Position numbers and translations under genes: made by a program. Below the pieces are notes generated by a model. It did not search any database and was not told the origin of the DNA. It worked only from the letters and a program-made list of their open reading frames with translations. This document shows, in pieces, positions 26,823-35,151 of a stretch of 64,000 bases of DNA. The DNA is from JAICSD01 sp963836665 (GTDB lineage: Bacteria > Acidobacteriota > Vicinamibacteria > Vicinamibacterales > 2-12-FULL-66-21), in NCBI GenBank assembly GCA_963836665.1, contig CAWIKL010000001.1, positions 62,001 through 126,000 of the forward strand. The letters are read 5' to 3'. Every line of letters begins with the position of its first letter. Positions within the stretch are counted from its first letter, which is position 1.

Positions 26823-28286
26823 ATGGCTCAGCAACGCGAAGACGAGATCGCGCACGTGTTCCGGCGCGCCGGGTTCGGCGCCTCCGCGGCCGAGCTGGCG
26901 CAGTTCGCGCGCCTTGGCATAGCCGGCTTCTCGACCGCCGCCGCCTACCTTCTCGATTACGCGAAGCAGCCCGATGACGTCGATCAGTTCATCGGCGCGC
27001 CGGGCTACGTCGGGATGACGTCCGCCGGCGCGTTCGCGCCGGCATCGAACATCAACGACGCGCGGCAGCGATGGCTGTTCCGCATGGTGCACAGCAAGCG
27101 CCCCCTGCAGGAGAAGATGGCGCTGTTCTGGCACAACCACTTCGCGACGGCGCAGTCCAAGATCGCCGGCGACACCACCAGCGAAGACGCGGCGCGGATG
27201 CTGGCCGCCAAGCCGTCGGAAGACGCGGCCGGCGTCAAGGGGCAGCTCGAACTCCTGCGCGACTACGCGCTCGGCAACTTCCGCGATCTGCTGCTGGCGA
27301 TCGCCCAGGACCCGGCCATGCTGTTCTGGCTCGACGGCCGGTCCAACGTTCGCGCGCACCCGCAGGAGAACTTCGCGCGCGAGCTCATGGAGCTCTTTAC
27401 CATGGGCGTCGACACCTTCGCGGAGTCCGACGTCTACGCCGGCGCGCGGGTCTTCACGGGATGGAACCTGGCGCATCCCGGTAGCGGTCCGGCGCAGCAT
27501 TACGCGTTCAGCTACGTGCCCGGCAACCACGAGACCAGCGCCAAGGAATTCACCTTCGCCATCTATCCCGACGGCACCCGCGTCATTCCGGCGCGTGCCG
27601 CGGCCTCCGGCATGCAGGACGGCATCGATCTGATCACGGCCGTCGCGGCGCATCCCAAGACCGGGCCTCGGCTGGCGCGCAAGCTCTACGCTTTCTTCGT
27701 CAACGAAGTGGACGACCCGGACCAGGCGTTGATCAACGAGATGGCCTCGATCTATTACGCGCGCAACTTCGAGATCGAACCGATGGTGCGCGCGTTGATC
27801 CTGTCGCCGCAGTTCCGTGATCCCGCCACCTACTACAAACGCTACTCATGGCCGGCGGAGTTCGTCGCGCGATCGCTGAAGGAGGTGGGCTGGACCGGAT
27901 TTTCAGTCGGTGACGCACTGACGCCCCTCGCCAACATGGGGCAGCAGCTCCTCGAGCCCCCCGACGTCAGTGGCTGGCATCTCGGCACGGCGTGGTTCTC
28001 GACCGGGGCGATGCTGGCGCGGATGAACTTCGCCTCGCAGCTCGCCGCCAACCAGAAGTTCGCGTTGCGCGACAGCTTCCGGCCGGTTGCCGCCACGCCC
28101 GACGCCGTGCTGTCGGAAGCGCTCGACCGGCTGCGCCCGGCGGATTTCGATGCCGACGGGCAAAGCGCGCTCGTCAGCTACCTCCAGGCCGGCGGCGCGT
28201 GGACGGGATCCGAGGCGCAATTGCTGACCAAGGTTCCAGGACTCTTTCATCTCATTGTCGGTGCGGGTGAGTACCAGCTGGTATAG
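26823..28286 (+). CDS. DUF1800 domain protein
   Basis: This 487-residue protein begins MAQQREDEIAHVFRRAGFGA, and the HVFRRAGFG motif is the family's N-terminal hallmark. Further markers are MALFWHNHFATAQSKI, DPAMLFWLDGRSNVRAHPQE, NFARELMELFTMGVDTFAESD, ARVFTGWNL, KLYAFFVNEVDDPDQALI and LEPPDVSGWHLGTAWFSTGAM. No signal peptide is seen. DUF1800 genes nearly always precede a DUF1501 gene, as here (11 nt downstream). The pair is thought to work together at the cell envelope, but the biochemistry is unknown. Confidence 0.92.
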   Translation: MAQQREDEIAHVFRRAGFGASAAELAQFARLGIAGFSTAAAYLLDYAKQPDDVDQFIGAPGYVGMTSAGAFAPASNINDARQRWLFRMVHSKRPLQEKMALFWHNHFATAQSKIAGDTTSEDAARMLAAKPSEDAAGVKGQLELLRDYALGNFRDLLLAIAQDPAMLFWLDGRSNVRAHPQENFARELMELFTMGVDTFAESDVYAGARVFTGWNLAHPGSGPAQHYAFSYVPGNHETSAKEFTFAIYPDGTRVIPARAAASGMQDGIDLITAVAAHPKTGPRLARKLYAFFVNEVDDPDQALINEMASIYYARNFEIEPMVRALILSPQFRDPATYYKRYSWPAEFVARSLKEVGWTGFSVGDALTPLANMGQQLLEPPDVSGWHLGTAWFSTGAMLARMNFASQLAANQKFALRDSFRPVAATPDAVLSEALDRLRPADFDADGQSALVSYLQAGGAWTGSEAQLLTKVPGLFHLIVGAGEYQLV

Positions 28287-28297
28287 GAGATGCCCCG

Positions 28298-29557
28298 ATG
28301 CCGATGACCAGGCGTGATTTCGTCCGCGGCGGCGTGACCGCATTCACGGTCAGCTTCGCGGCGCCGCGCTTCGTGAGCGACCTGGCGCTGGCCCAGGGAC
28401 AGCTTCGCCGCAACCTCGTGATCCTGGACCTCAGTGGCGGCAACGACGCGCTGAGCACGTTGATCCCCTACACCGACGCGCAGTACTACGCCCGCCGCCC
28501 GACGCTGGCGATCCCGGCCGCCACTGTTCTCCAGATCGGCAGCGATAGCGGCGGCCATCCTCTCGGCCTGCATCCGCGGCTGACCGGATTGCGCTCCATC
28601 TTCAATGCGGGACGGCTCGCGGTTCTGCAGCGGACCGGCTATGCCAATTCCAGCCGGTCGCACTTCGAAGGCACCGACATCTGGTCGACCGCCGACCCCT
28701 CGTCGCCGTCCAGTTTCGGCTGGCTCGGGCGCTATCTCGACCGCCTGCCCGCCCCGATCGATCCATTGACCGGCTGGTCGACGACCGGTACGGTGCCGCA
28801 AACTCTGCAGGGACGGACGACCGCAGTGCCGGCCATTCCCAACGCCCAGCAGTACGCATTCACCAGCCCGAATGGTGGCGCCGACGCCGGGTTCGCGCGC
28901 GCGGCCGCCACGCGGATCGCGTCGCATCTGCCCGTCGATCGGCCGCAGCTGTCGTTCGTGCACGCGACGGCGCAGGACGCGTTCGCCACGCTCGATCGCG
29001 TCGCGCAGGTGGGCGCGTATCGTTCGACCGTGACCTATCCCAATAACGGTCTCGCCCTCGCGCTGCGTACGGTCGCCGGCGCGATGGTGACCGGCATCGG
29101 CACGCGCGTGTTCTGGGTGCAGACCGGCGGCTTCGACACGCACGCGGGGCAGGGCACCAACGGCAACGGCACCTACGCTGGACTGATGGGGACGCTCGAT
29201 GGCGCCATCGCGGCCTTCTACGCGGACCTCGTCAACCAGGGACTCTTCGGCGACACGCTGGTGCTGCAGTTCTCCGAGTTCAGCCGCCGTATCGATGAAA
29301 ACGCCAGCCAGGGCACCGATCACGGCGCGGCCGGCATCATGCTCGCGCTGGGCGGCGCCGTCCGCGGCGGCCTCTATGGCACCGCACCAAGCCTGCGCGT
29401 CGCGTCCGACAATCCCACGCTCGAGAACAGCGGTACCGACGTGCACTACGACATCGACTTCCGCTCGGTCTATTCGACCGTGATCGATCGATGGCTGGGT
29501 GGAGACTCTGTCGGCATCCTCGGCGGCGCGTTTCCCGGCGGGCCGGCCTTTCTGTGA
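28298..29557 (+). CDS. DUF1501 family protein, Tat-exported
   Basis: This 419-residue protein has a twin-arginine signal (MPMTRRDFVRGGVTAFTVSF). The alkaline-phosphatase-like fold shows VILDLSGGNDALSTLIPYTD, HPLGLHPRLTGLRSIFNAGR, GYANSSRSHFEGTDIWST, FWVQTGGFDTHAGQG, LVLQFSEFSRRIDENASQGT and DHGAAGIMLALGG. These Asp/His sites are those expected to bind metal in sulfatase/phosphatase relatives. It is paired with DUF1800 and overlaps the next gene's GTG by 4 nt. Substrate unknown. Confidence 0.92.
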   Translation: MPMTRRDFVRGGVTAFTVSFAAPRFVSDLALAQGQLRRNLVILDLSGGNDALSTLIPYTDAQYYARRPTLAIPAATVLQIGSDSGGHPLGLHPRLTGLRSIFNAGRLAVLQRTGYANSSRSHFEGTDIWSTADPSSPSSFGWLGRYLDRLPAPIDPLTGWSTTGTVPQTLQGRTTAVPAIPNAQQYAFTSPNGGADAGFARAAATRIASHLPVDRPQLSFVHATAQDAFATLDRVAQVGAYRSTVTYPNNGLALALRTVAGAMVTGIGTRVFWVQTGGFDTHAGQGTNGNGTYAGLMGTLDGAIAAFYADLVNQGLFGDTLVLQFSEFSRRIDENASQGTDHGAAGIMLALGGAVRGGLYGTAPSLRVASDNPTLENSGTDVHYDIDFRSVYSTVIDRWLGGDSVGILGGAFPGGPAFL

Positions 29558-30168
29558 GGTTCGTCCCGCGCGTAGCGTTCATCGCTTTCGGGATCCTCAG
29601 CGTGTCCGCTTCGGCGTCCTCGGCGCAGGATGGCGGGTTCGGCGTGACAGGAGGCGTCAGCATCGCCACCCAGCAGATCAGCGGCGTCAGCAACGCGCCG
29701 TCGCTGGGCACGCGTGTCGGCGCGGTCGCCGGCGCCTTCTACACGCTGCCGATCGGCTCGTGGCTCGGCATGCAGGTGGAAGGCCTCTACGTGACGAAAG
29801 GCTCGAAAGTTGACGAGTTCAACATCGCCTCGACCGTACTGATCGACTATTTCGAGGTGCCGATACTGGCGCGCGTGAGGCTGGGCAGCGGCCACACCCA
29901 CTACTATGTCGCCGGCGGCGTCGCCCCCGCGTTCCGCGTGCGGGCGCGGGTTCGTACCAGCTTTCCGGGAGCGACCGAGGAACTCGACGTCTCGGACCAG
30001 GTCGAGCGTTTCGATCTGGGTGTCGCCGGAGGAGGAGGGATCGTGATCGGGCCCTTCTCGATCGACGGCCGCTACACCTTCGGCGTGCGGGACATCGACG
30101 CGGACAAGACCGACAGCAGCCGGACCAAGAACCGCGCACTGACCCTGGCGGCCGGTTTCAGGTTCTGA
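29554..30168 (+). CDS. Outer-membrane beta-barrel (porin-like) protein
   Basis: From the GTG at 29554, which overlaps the DUF1501 stop as GTGA, the protein has 204 residues with a signal peptide (VAFIAFGILSVSASASS). The mature part shows alternating amphipathic strands and glycine turns: FGVTGGVSIATQQISGV, SWLGMQVEGLYVTKGSKVDE, YFEVPILARVRLGSG and FDLGVAGGGGIVIGPFSIDG, with the typical terminal strand ALTLAAGFRF ending in Phe. It matches the OMP_b-brl / PorT-like eight-stranded class. The overlap suggests it is made together with DUF1501. Confidence 0.82.
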   Translation: MRFVPRVAFIAFGILSVSASASSAQDGGFGVTGGVSIATQQISGVSNAPSLGTRVGAVAGAFYTLPIGSWLGMQVEGLYVTKGSKVDEFNIASTVLIDYFEVPILARVRLGSGHTHYYVAGGVAPAFRVRARVRTSFPGATEELDVSDQVERFDLGVAGGGGIVIGPFSIDGRYTFGVRDIDADKTDSSRTKNRALTLAAGFRF

Positions 30169-30169
30169 C

Positions 30170-30574
30170 GTGCGCGGACTGTCACGCCAGCGCGCGATTG
30201 CGGTGAGGTCCCTGGCAGCCCTGGCAGCCCTGAACACGGCCTGCGGCGGCTCCACCGCGCCGTCGACGCCTACCGCCACCGACAATCCGAATCAGATGGT
30301 GATTTCGGCGGCCGGCGTGCTGACGCCATCCGAGATTACCGTGACGGCTGGCTCGCGCGTGCTGTTCATCAACAACCACGCGCAGCCGCATCAAATCGCG
30401 TCGGACCCGCATCCTGATCACACAGATTGCCCGGAGATCAACCAGGTCGGCGTACTCGCGCCCGGGCAGCGCCGCGAGACGGGCAACCTGGTGACGGTGC
30501 GCACTTGCGGCCTTCATGATCACCTCAATCCCGACAACGCGTCGTTGCACGGACGCATCATCATCCACCCGTGA
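30170..30574 (+). CDS. Cupredoxin-fold lipoprotein
   Basis: This 134-residue protein starts with GTG 1 nt after the barrel gene. A lipobox LNTAC puts the lipid-bearing Cys at 25, then a Thr/Pro-rich spacer. Residues about 42-134 form a plastocyanin/azurin-like domain: GVLTPSEITVTAGSRVLFIN, His74 in QPHQIASD, and Cys113 with His116 in RTCGLHDHLNPD, so the Cys-x2-His copper ligand spacing is right. The axial Met is not evident. It may be an electron carrier or copper-binding protein at the envelope; the close packing links it to the DUF1800-DUF1501 unit. Confidence 0.8.
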   Translation: MRGLSRQRAIAVRSLAALAALNTACGGSTAPSTPTATDNPNQMVISAAGVLTPSEITVTAGSRVLFINNHAQPHQIASDPHPDHTDCPEINQVGVLAPGQRRETGNLVTVRTCGLHDHLNPDNASLHGRIIIHP

Positions 30575-30604
30575 CCATGATCTGAGTCTGTTCAGCTGCT
30601 AACA

Positions 30605-31555
30605 ATGCCGGCCATGTTGAAAATCGGTGCGCTCGAAGCAGATCGTGGCGAGAAGGTCTACGGCCTTGCCGAGTTCGTCGTCGCGGGTGCGCCCTACCGT
30701 CTGCCCATGTGGTTGATCAATGGAGACGCAGATGGACCCACGCTGGTCGTGACCGCCGGCGTCCACCCGGCGGAATATGCCAGCATTGCTGCGGCGCTGC
30801 AGTTCGGCCAGACGCTGTCGCCACGTGACCTGCGCGGGCGCGTCATCGTCGTGCCGGTGATGAACCTGCCGGCATTCCCGGCGCGATCGATCTACCTCTG
30901 TCCGCTCGACGGCAAGAACCTCAACCGCGTCTTCCCCGGGAATGCCGACGGTACCGCCTCGGAACAGATCGCGGCCTGGGTCTTCACCAACGTTATTCGC
31001 CAGGCCGACGTCTACGTCGATCTCCATGGTGGCGACCTGATCGAGGCGCTGGTACCGTTCACGATTTTCTATCGCAGCGGTGACGCTCGCATCGATGCGC
31101 AATCACTCGCGCTGGCGAAGGCGTTCGGGATTGAGTTGCTGGTGTCCAGCGAGACGCCGGGGTCGACGTTCTCCGCGGCATCGCGCGCCGGGGTTCCGGC
31201 GATTCTCGCTGAGGCCGGCGGCCAGGGGATCTGGACGCCGGAGGACGTAGCCCTTCATACCGGCGGTCTGGCGCGCGTGTTGCGCCACCTCGGCATGCAT
31301 CCAGGCGAGGTGCCGGCGGCCTCGTGCACACTCCTCGAGCAATTCGCGTGGCTGCGAAGCGACCACGAGGGCTTCTGGTATCCCGCCGTGCCGGTCGGCG
31401 CCACCGTCGCGATGGGCCAAGACCTGGGCTGCGTCCGCGACTGGGAAGGGGGCGAGCTTCAGCGCGCGATCGCGCCGGCCTCCGGGCGCGTGCTGTTCAT
31501 CGTCTCATCGCTGGCCATCAATCGCCAGGATCCCTTGCTCGCAGTCGGCGCGTAG
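30605..31555 (+). CDS. Succinylglutamate desuccinylase/aspartoacylase-family zinc hydrolase
   Basis: This protein has 316 residues (313 from a second ATG at 30614). The M14-like zinc site shows His and Glu in TAGVHPAEYASIAAAL and a second His in VYVDLHGGDLIE. LCPLDGKNLNRVFPGN supplies the conserved Asn-Arg substrate contacts. The N-terminal strand region is VAGAPYRLPMWLINGDADGP. The C-terminal beta domain (AFLRSDHEGFWYPAVPVG-like, ISSLAINRQDPLLAVGA-like) is as in the AstE/AspA family. Cytoplasmic; the natural N-acyl substrate is unknown. Confidence 0.87.
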   Translation: MPAMLKIGALEADRGEKVYGLAEFVVAGAPYRLPMWLINGDADGPTLVVTAGVHPAEYASIAAALQFGQTLSPRDLRGRVIVVPVMNLPAFPARSIYLCPLDGKNLNRVFPGNADGTASEQIAAWVFTNVIRQADVYVDLHGGDLIEALVPFTIFYRSGDARIDAQSLALAKAFGIELLVSSETPGSTFSAASRAGVPAILAEAGGQGIWTPEDVALHTGGLARVLRHLGMHPGEVPAASCTLLEQFAWLRSDHEGFWYPAVPVGATVAMGQDLGCVRDWEGGELQRAIAPASGRVLFIVSSLAINRQDPLLAVGA

Positions 31556-31673
31556 GCCAACGTCCTAAATTCATGACTCAGCTGTCGAGCCCGGCCGCAA
31601 AACAGGCTCAAATTGTGACGATCGATCCGGAACGGGCCTTGCGACGTATCTCGTCATTCCAGGAGGTTGACGT

Positions 31674-32264
31674 ATGACTCGGCTGAGAGGCTTGCATGTC
31701 CGTTCCTATATTGCCGGGCTGGCCTGCGCCGCGTGGCTCGTCGCCACGCCAGTAGGTGCCGCGCCGGTGGGTGCCGCAGGCACGCTCGCCAACATTCACA
31801 TCGACAACTTCGGCGCCATCGATGAGCACTATTTCCGCGGTGCGCAGCCCAAGGGCGCCGACTTCCGTGCCTTGTCGGCCGCCGGCGTGAAGCTCGTGAT
31901 CGATCTCGCCGAGGAAGGCAGCGCGGCGGAAGGGGCCGACGTCAAGGCGGCCGGCATGCAGTTCGTGCGCATTCCAATGACCACGCACGACGTGCCCTCG
32001 CCGGCGGTGATTGCGCAGTTCCTGTCGCTCGTCACCAACCCGGCCAACCAGCCCGTCTACGTCCACTGCATCGGCGGCCGTCATCGCACCGGCGTCATGA
32101 CCGCGATCTACCGCATGACCCAGGACGGCTGGAACGCGGCGCGCGCGTTCAGCGAAATGCAGCAGTTCAAGTTCGGCGCCGTGTTCCTGCACCCGGAATT
32201 CAAGGATTTCATCGACCACTACGTGGCGCAGCCGCTCGCGCCGCCGGCGGCATCGCCGAAGTAG
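31674..32264 (+). CDS. Secreted dual-specificity-type phosphatase
   Basis: This 196-residue protein sits behind a perfect AGGAGG Shine-Dalgarno 6 nt from the ATG. It has a signal peptide (MTRLRGLHVRSYIAGLACAA, then PVGAAPVGA). The P-loop VHCIGGRHRTGV carries Cys132 and Arg138, and Asp106 in PMTTHDVP is a suitable general acid. HYFRGAQPKGADFRALSAAG is the usual N-terminal block of DSP/PTP-like proteins that act outside the cytoplasm, including inositol-phosphatase-like groups. The substrate is unknown. Confidence 0.85.
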   Translation: MTRLRGLHVRSYIAGLACAAWLVATPVGAAPVGAAGTLANIHIDNFGAIDEHYFRGAQPKGADFRALSAAGVKLVIDLAEEGSAAEGADVKAAGMQFVRIPMTTHDVPSPAVIAQFLSLVTNPANQPVYVHCIGGRHRTGVMTAIYRMTQDGWNAARAFSEMQQFKFGAVFLHPEFKDFIDHYVAQPLAPPAASPK

Positions 32265-32312
32265 CCGCGGCACGGTTTCGCTCGCGCGGCCTACATCGCA
32301 TATCCTCCAGGG

Positions 32313-33492
32313 GTGGGTGAGTGGCTGAGAACCGTGGAGTGCCTGCCGGCCGACGGCGCCCGCGCCATCTTGCTCGGCCGCGCCTGGCTGCCGGGCGCTG
32401 GCGGGCCGGCGCCGGTCCTGGTCAGCAACGGCGACCTCCTCGACGCGTCGGCGGTCGCGCCGACCTGTAGTCAACTGCTCGAGCTCGACGATCCCGTGGC
32501 GGCCTTGCGTGGCGCACAAGCGCTGCCGCGCGTCACGACCGTCGGCGAGGCGCTCGCCAATGCCGCCGCCGATTCGCACGATCCGCATCGCCCGTCGCTC
32601 CTGGCGCCGTGTGATCTGCAGGCCGTCAAGGCCAGCGGCGTGACCTTCGTCGCCAGCCTGCTCGAACGTGTCATCGAGGAGCAGGCTCGCGGCGACGCCG
32701 GCAAGGCCGACACCGTGCGTCAGTCGCTCGTCGCGATCATCGGCGACAACCTGCGCGATATCCGCCCCGGTTCGTCGCAGGCGGCACGGGTCAAGGACGC
32801 GCTCATCGCGCAGGGCGCGTGGTCGCAGTATCTCGAGGTCGGCATCGGGCCCGACGCCGAGATCTTCACCAAGGCGCAGCCGATGTCGGCCGTCGGCGCG
32901 GGCGCCGAGATCGGCGTCCATCCCAAGTCGGCGTGGAACAATCCCGAGCCGGAGATCGGTACTCGCGGTCAACAGCCGCGGCCGCATCACCGGCGCCACG
33001 CTCGGCAACGACGTCAACCTGCGCGACTTCGAAGGGCGCAGCGCGCTCCTGCTCGGCAAGGCGAAGGACAACAACGCCTCGGCAGCAATCGGACCGTTCA
33101 TCCGGCTGTTCGACGAGGCCTTCACGCTCGACACCGTTCGTACCTGTGACGTCGGCTTGAAGATAAGCGGCACCGAGGGGTTCAGCCTTACCGCGACCAG
33201 TTCGATGGCGCTGATCAGCCGTGACCCCGAGGAGCTGGTCGCGCACGCGATGGGCCGCCATCATCAGTATCCCGACGGCATGATGTTGTTCCTCGGCACG
33301 ATGTTCGCGCCGACGATCGACCGCTTTGCCCCCGGCCAGGGCTTCACCCACGCCGTTGGCGACGTCGTCGAAGTAGCCACGCCGTCGCTCGGCGTACTGA
33401 TCAACCGCGTCAATCACACCGATCGCATCACGCCGTGGACGTTTGGCACCACTGCGCTGATGATCAATCTTGCACGACGAGGACTGTTGTAG
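32313..33492 (+). pseudogene. XylX-like 2-keto-3-deoxy-pentonate dehydratase (FAH superfamily), frameshifted
   Basis: After joining two frames the product has about 392 residues and matches Caulobacter XylX: LLAPCDLQAVKASGVTFVAS, LERVIEEQARGDAGKADTV, GAWSQYLEVGIGPDAEIFTK, LGNDVNLRDFEGRSALLLGK, AKDNNASAAIGPFIRLFDEA and HHQYPDGMMLFLGTMFAP. XylX turns 2-keto-3-deoxy-xylonate into 2-oxoglutarate semialdehyde in the Weimberg route. The first frame runs from a GTG at 32313 to 33149; the second carries on to 33492. Deleting one G of GG at 32958-32959 restores EIVLAVNSRG. The next gene, 2 nt on, is the expected aldehyde dehydrogenase, so a functional gene with a sequence error is likely. Confidence 0.88.
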
Positions 33493-33494
33493 AC

Positions 33495-34934
33495 ATGGCC
33501 GAGCGTTTCAGCAACTACATCGACGGCGCGTGGGTCGACGGCGTCACCTGGACGCCCAATCGGAACCCGTCCGATCTGGCCGACGTCATTGGCGAATATG
33601 CCCAGGCCGATGCCGGGCAGGCGCGGGCCGCGGTTGCCGCCGCGGTGAAGGCCTTCCCCGCGTGGTCCACCGGCTCGATCCAGGAGCGCGCCAACGTTCT
33701 CGACAAGGCCGGCTCCGAGATCGTCGCCCGCAAGGACGAGATTGGCCGTCTCCTATCCCGCGAAGAAGGCAAGACGCTGCCGGAGGGCGTGGGGGAGACC
33801 GTCCGCGCCGGTCATATTTTCAAGTTCTTCGCCGGGGAAGTACTGCGCCTGTCGGGAGAAAAAATCCCGTCGGTGCGCCCCGGCGTCGACGTCGAGATCA
33901 CCCGCGAGCCGATCGGGGTCGTCGGTCTGATCACGCCGTGGAACTTTCCGATCGCGATCCCGGCGTGGAAGATCGCGCCGGCGCTGGCCTTCGGCAACAC
34001 GGTGGTGTTCAAGCCCGCGTCATGGACGCCCGGATGCGCGTGGGTGCTGGCCGATGTGCTCGCCAAGGCGGGCCTGCCGGCTGGCGTCTTCAATCTGGTG
34101 ATGGGATCGGGCGGCACCGTCGGCGACACGATCGTGACTCACCGCGACGTCGCGGCCGTCAGCTTCACCGGCTCGATGGAGATGGGAAAGTCGATCGCCC
34201 AGAAAGCGGTCGCACGGATGGCGAAGTTCCAGCTCGAAATGGGCAGCAAGAACCCGCTCGTCGTGCTCGACGACGCCGACCTGGCGACGGCGGTGAACGT
34301 GGCGGTGAACGGTGCCTTTTTCTCCACCGGTCAACGGTGCACCGCGTCGTCGCGCCTGATCGTGACCGAGGGCATTCACGACCGCTTCGTCGAGGCGTTG
34401 ACTAAGCGGCTCGCCTCGATCAAGGTGGACAACGCGTTGTCACCCGGCACCGAGGTTGGTCCCGTTGTCGATCAGCCGCAACTCGACACGGACCTCGAAT
34501 ACATCGGCGTCGGGCAGAAGGAAGGCGCGACCCTGGCGATCGGCGGCGAGCGCGTGACGCGATCGACCGACGGCTACTATCTGTCGCCGGCGCTGTTTAC
34601 CGGCGCCACTAGCGCCATGCGGATTTCGCGCGAAGAAATCTTCGGCCCGGTGGCCTGCGTCATCCGCGCCAGAGACTACGACGAGGCACTGGGCATCGCC
34701 AACGACACCGACACCGGCCTTTCAGCCGGCATCGTGACAACCTCGCTGAAACATGCGTCGCACTTCCAGCGGCACGCGCAGTTCGGCATGGTCATGATCA
34801 ACCTGCCGACCGCTGGCGTCGACTATCACGTTCCGTTCGGCGGCCGGAAGGCATCGAGCTACGGCCCGCGCGAACAGGGGCGCTACGCGGCCGAGTTCTA
34901 CACGACGGTCAAGACCAGCTACATCGCCCCCTGA
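33495..34934 (+). CDS. Aldehyde dehydrogenase, probable 2-oxoglutarate semialdehyde dehydrogenase
   Basis: This 479-residue protein starts at the ATG giving MAERFSNYIDGAWVDGV, 2 nt after the XylX-like stop. Markers are GLITPWNFPIAIPAWKIAPA, FKPASWTPGCAWVLADVLAK, VSFTGSMEMGKSIAQKAV, the general-base region FQLEMGSKNPLVVLDDADL and the nucleophile Cys in FFSTGQRCTASSRL. EEIFGPVACVIRA and PFGGRKASSYGPREQG close the active site. With XylX it would finish oxidative pentose degradation by making 2-oxoglutarate. Substrate assignment rests on that neighbour. Confidence 0.88.
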   Translation: MAERFSNYIDGAWVDGVTWTPNRNPSDLADVIGEYAQADAGQARAAVAAAVKAFPAWSTGSIQERANVLDKAGSEIVARKDEIGRLLSREEGKTLPEGVGETVRAGHIFKFFAGEVLRLSGEKIPSVRPGVDVEITREPIGVVGLITPWNFPIAIPAWKIAPALAFGNTVVFKPASWTPGCAWVLADVLAKAGLPAGVFNLVMGSGGTVGDTIVTHRDVAAVSFTGSMEMGKSIAQKAVARMAKFQLEMGSKNPLVVLDDADLATAVNVAVNGAFFSTGQRCTASSRLIVTEGIHDRFVEALTKRLASIKVDNALSPGTEVGPVVDQPQLDTDLEYIGVGQKEGATLAIGGERVTRSTDGYYLSPALFTGATSAMRISREEIFGPVACVIRARDYDEALGIANDTDTGLSAGIVTTSLKHASHFQRHAQFGMVMINLPTAGVDYHVPFGGRKASSYGPREQGRYAAEFYTTVKTSYIAP

Positions 34935-35151
34935 GACAGCCACGTGTGCCCGATCACACTCCTGTCGCCAGGCCGACGCGAAGCCACGGCGTAGGTCGTC
35001 GGTTTTGCGCCATTGCTAACCGCATCGCGCGCGGCCAGCCGATTGCTCTACCGCGATCCTTTTCATCCGCTCGGCAGCCGTTGCGTGCCATCGCTCGCAG
35101 CCGGTGCATTTCCGCCCCGGGATGGGTTACCGACACTGCCGAGCGGGCCTT

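Noticed and set aside
31608..33173. 521-codon open frame antisense to the phosphatase and XylX-like genes
   Set aside because: No domain, and the two sense genes are recognisable through clear active-site motifs.
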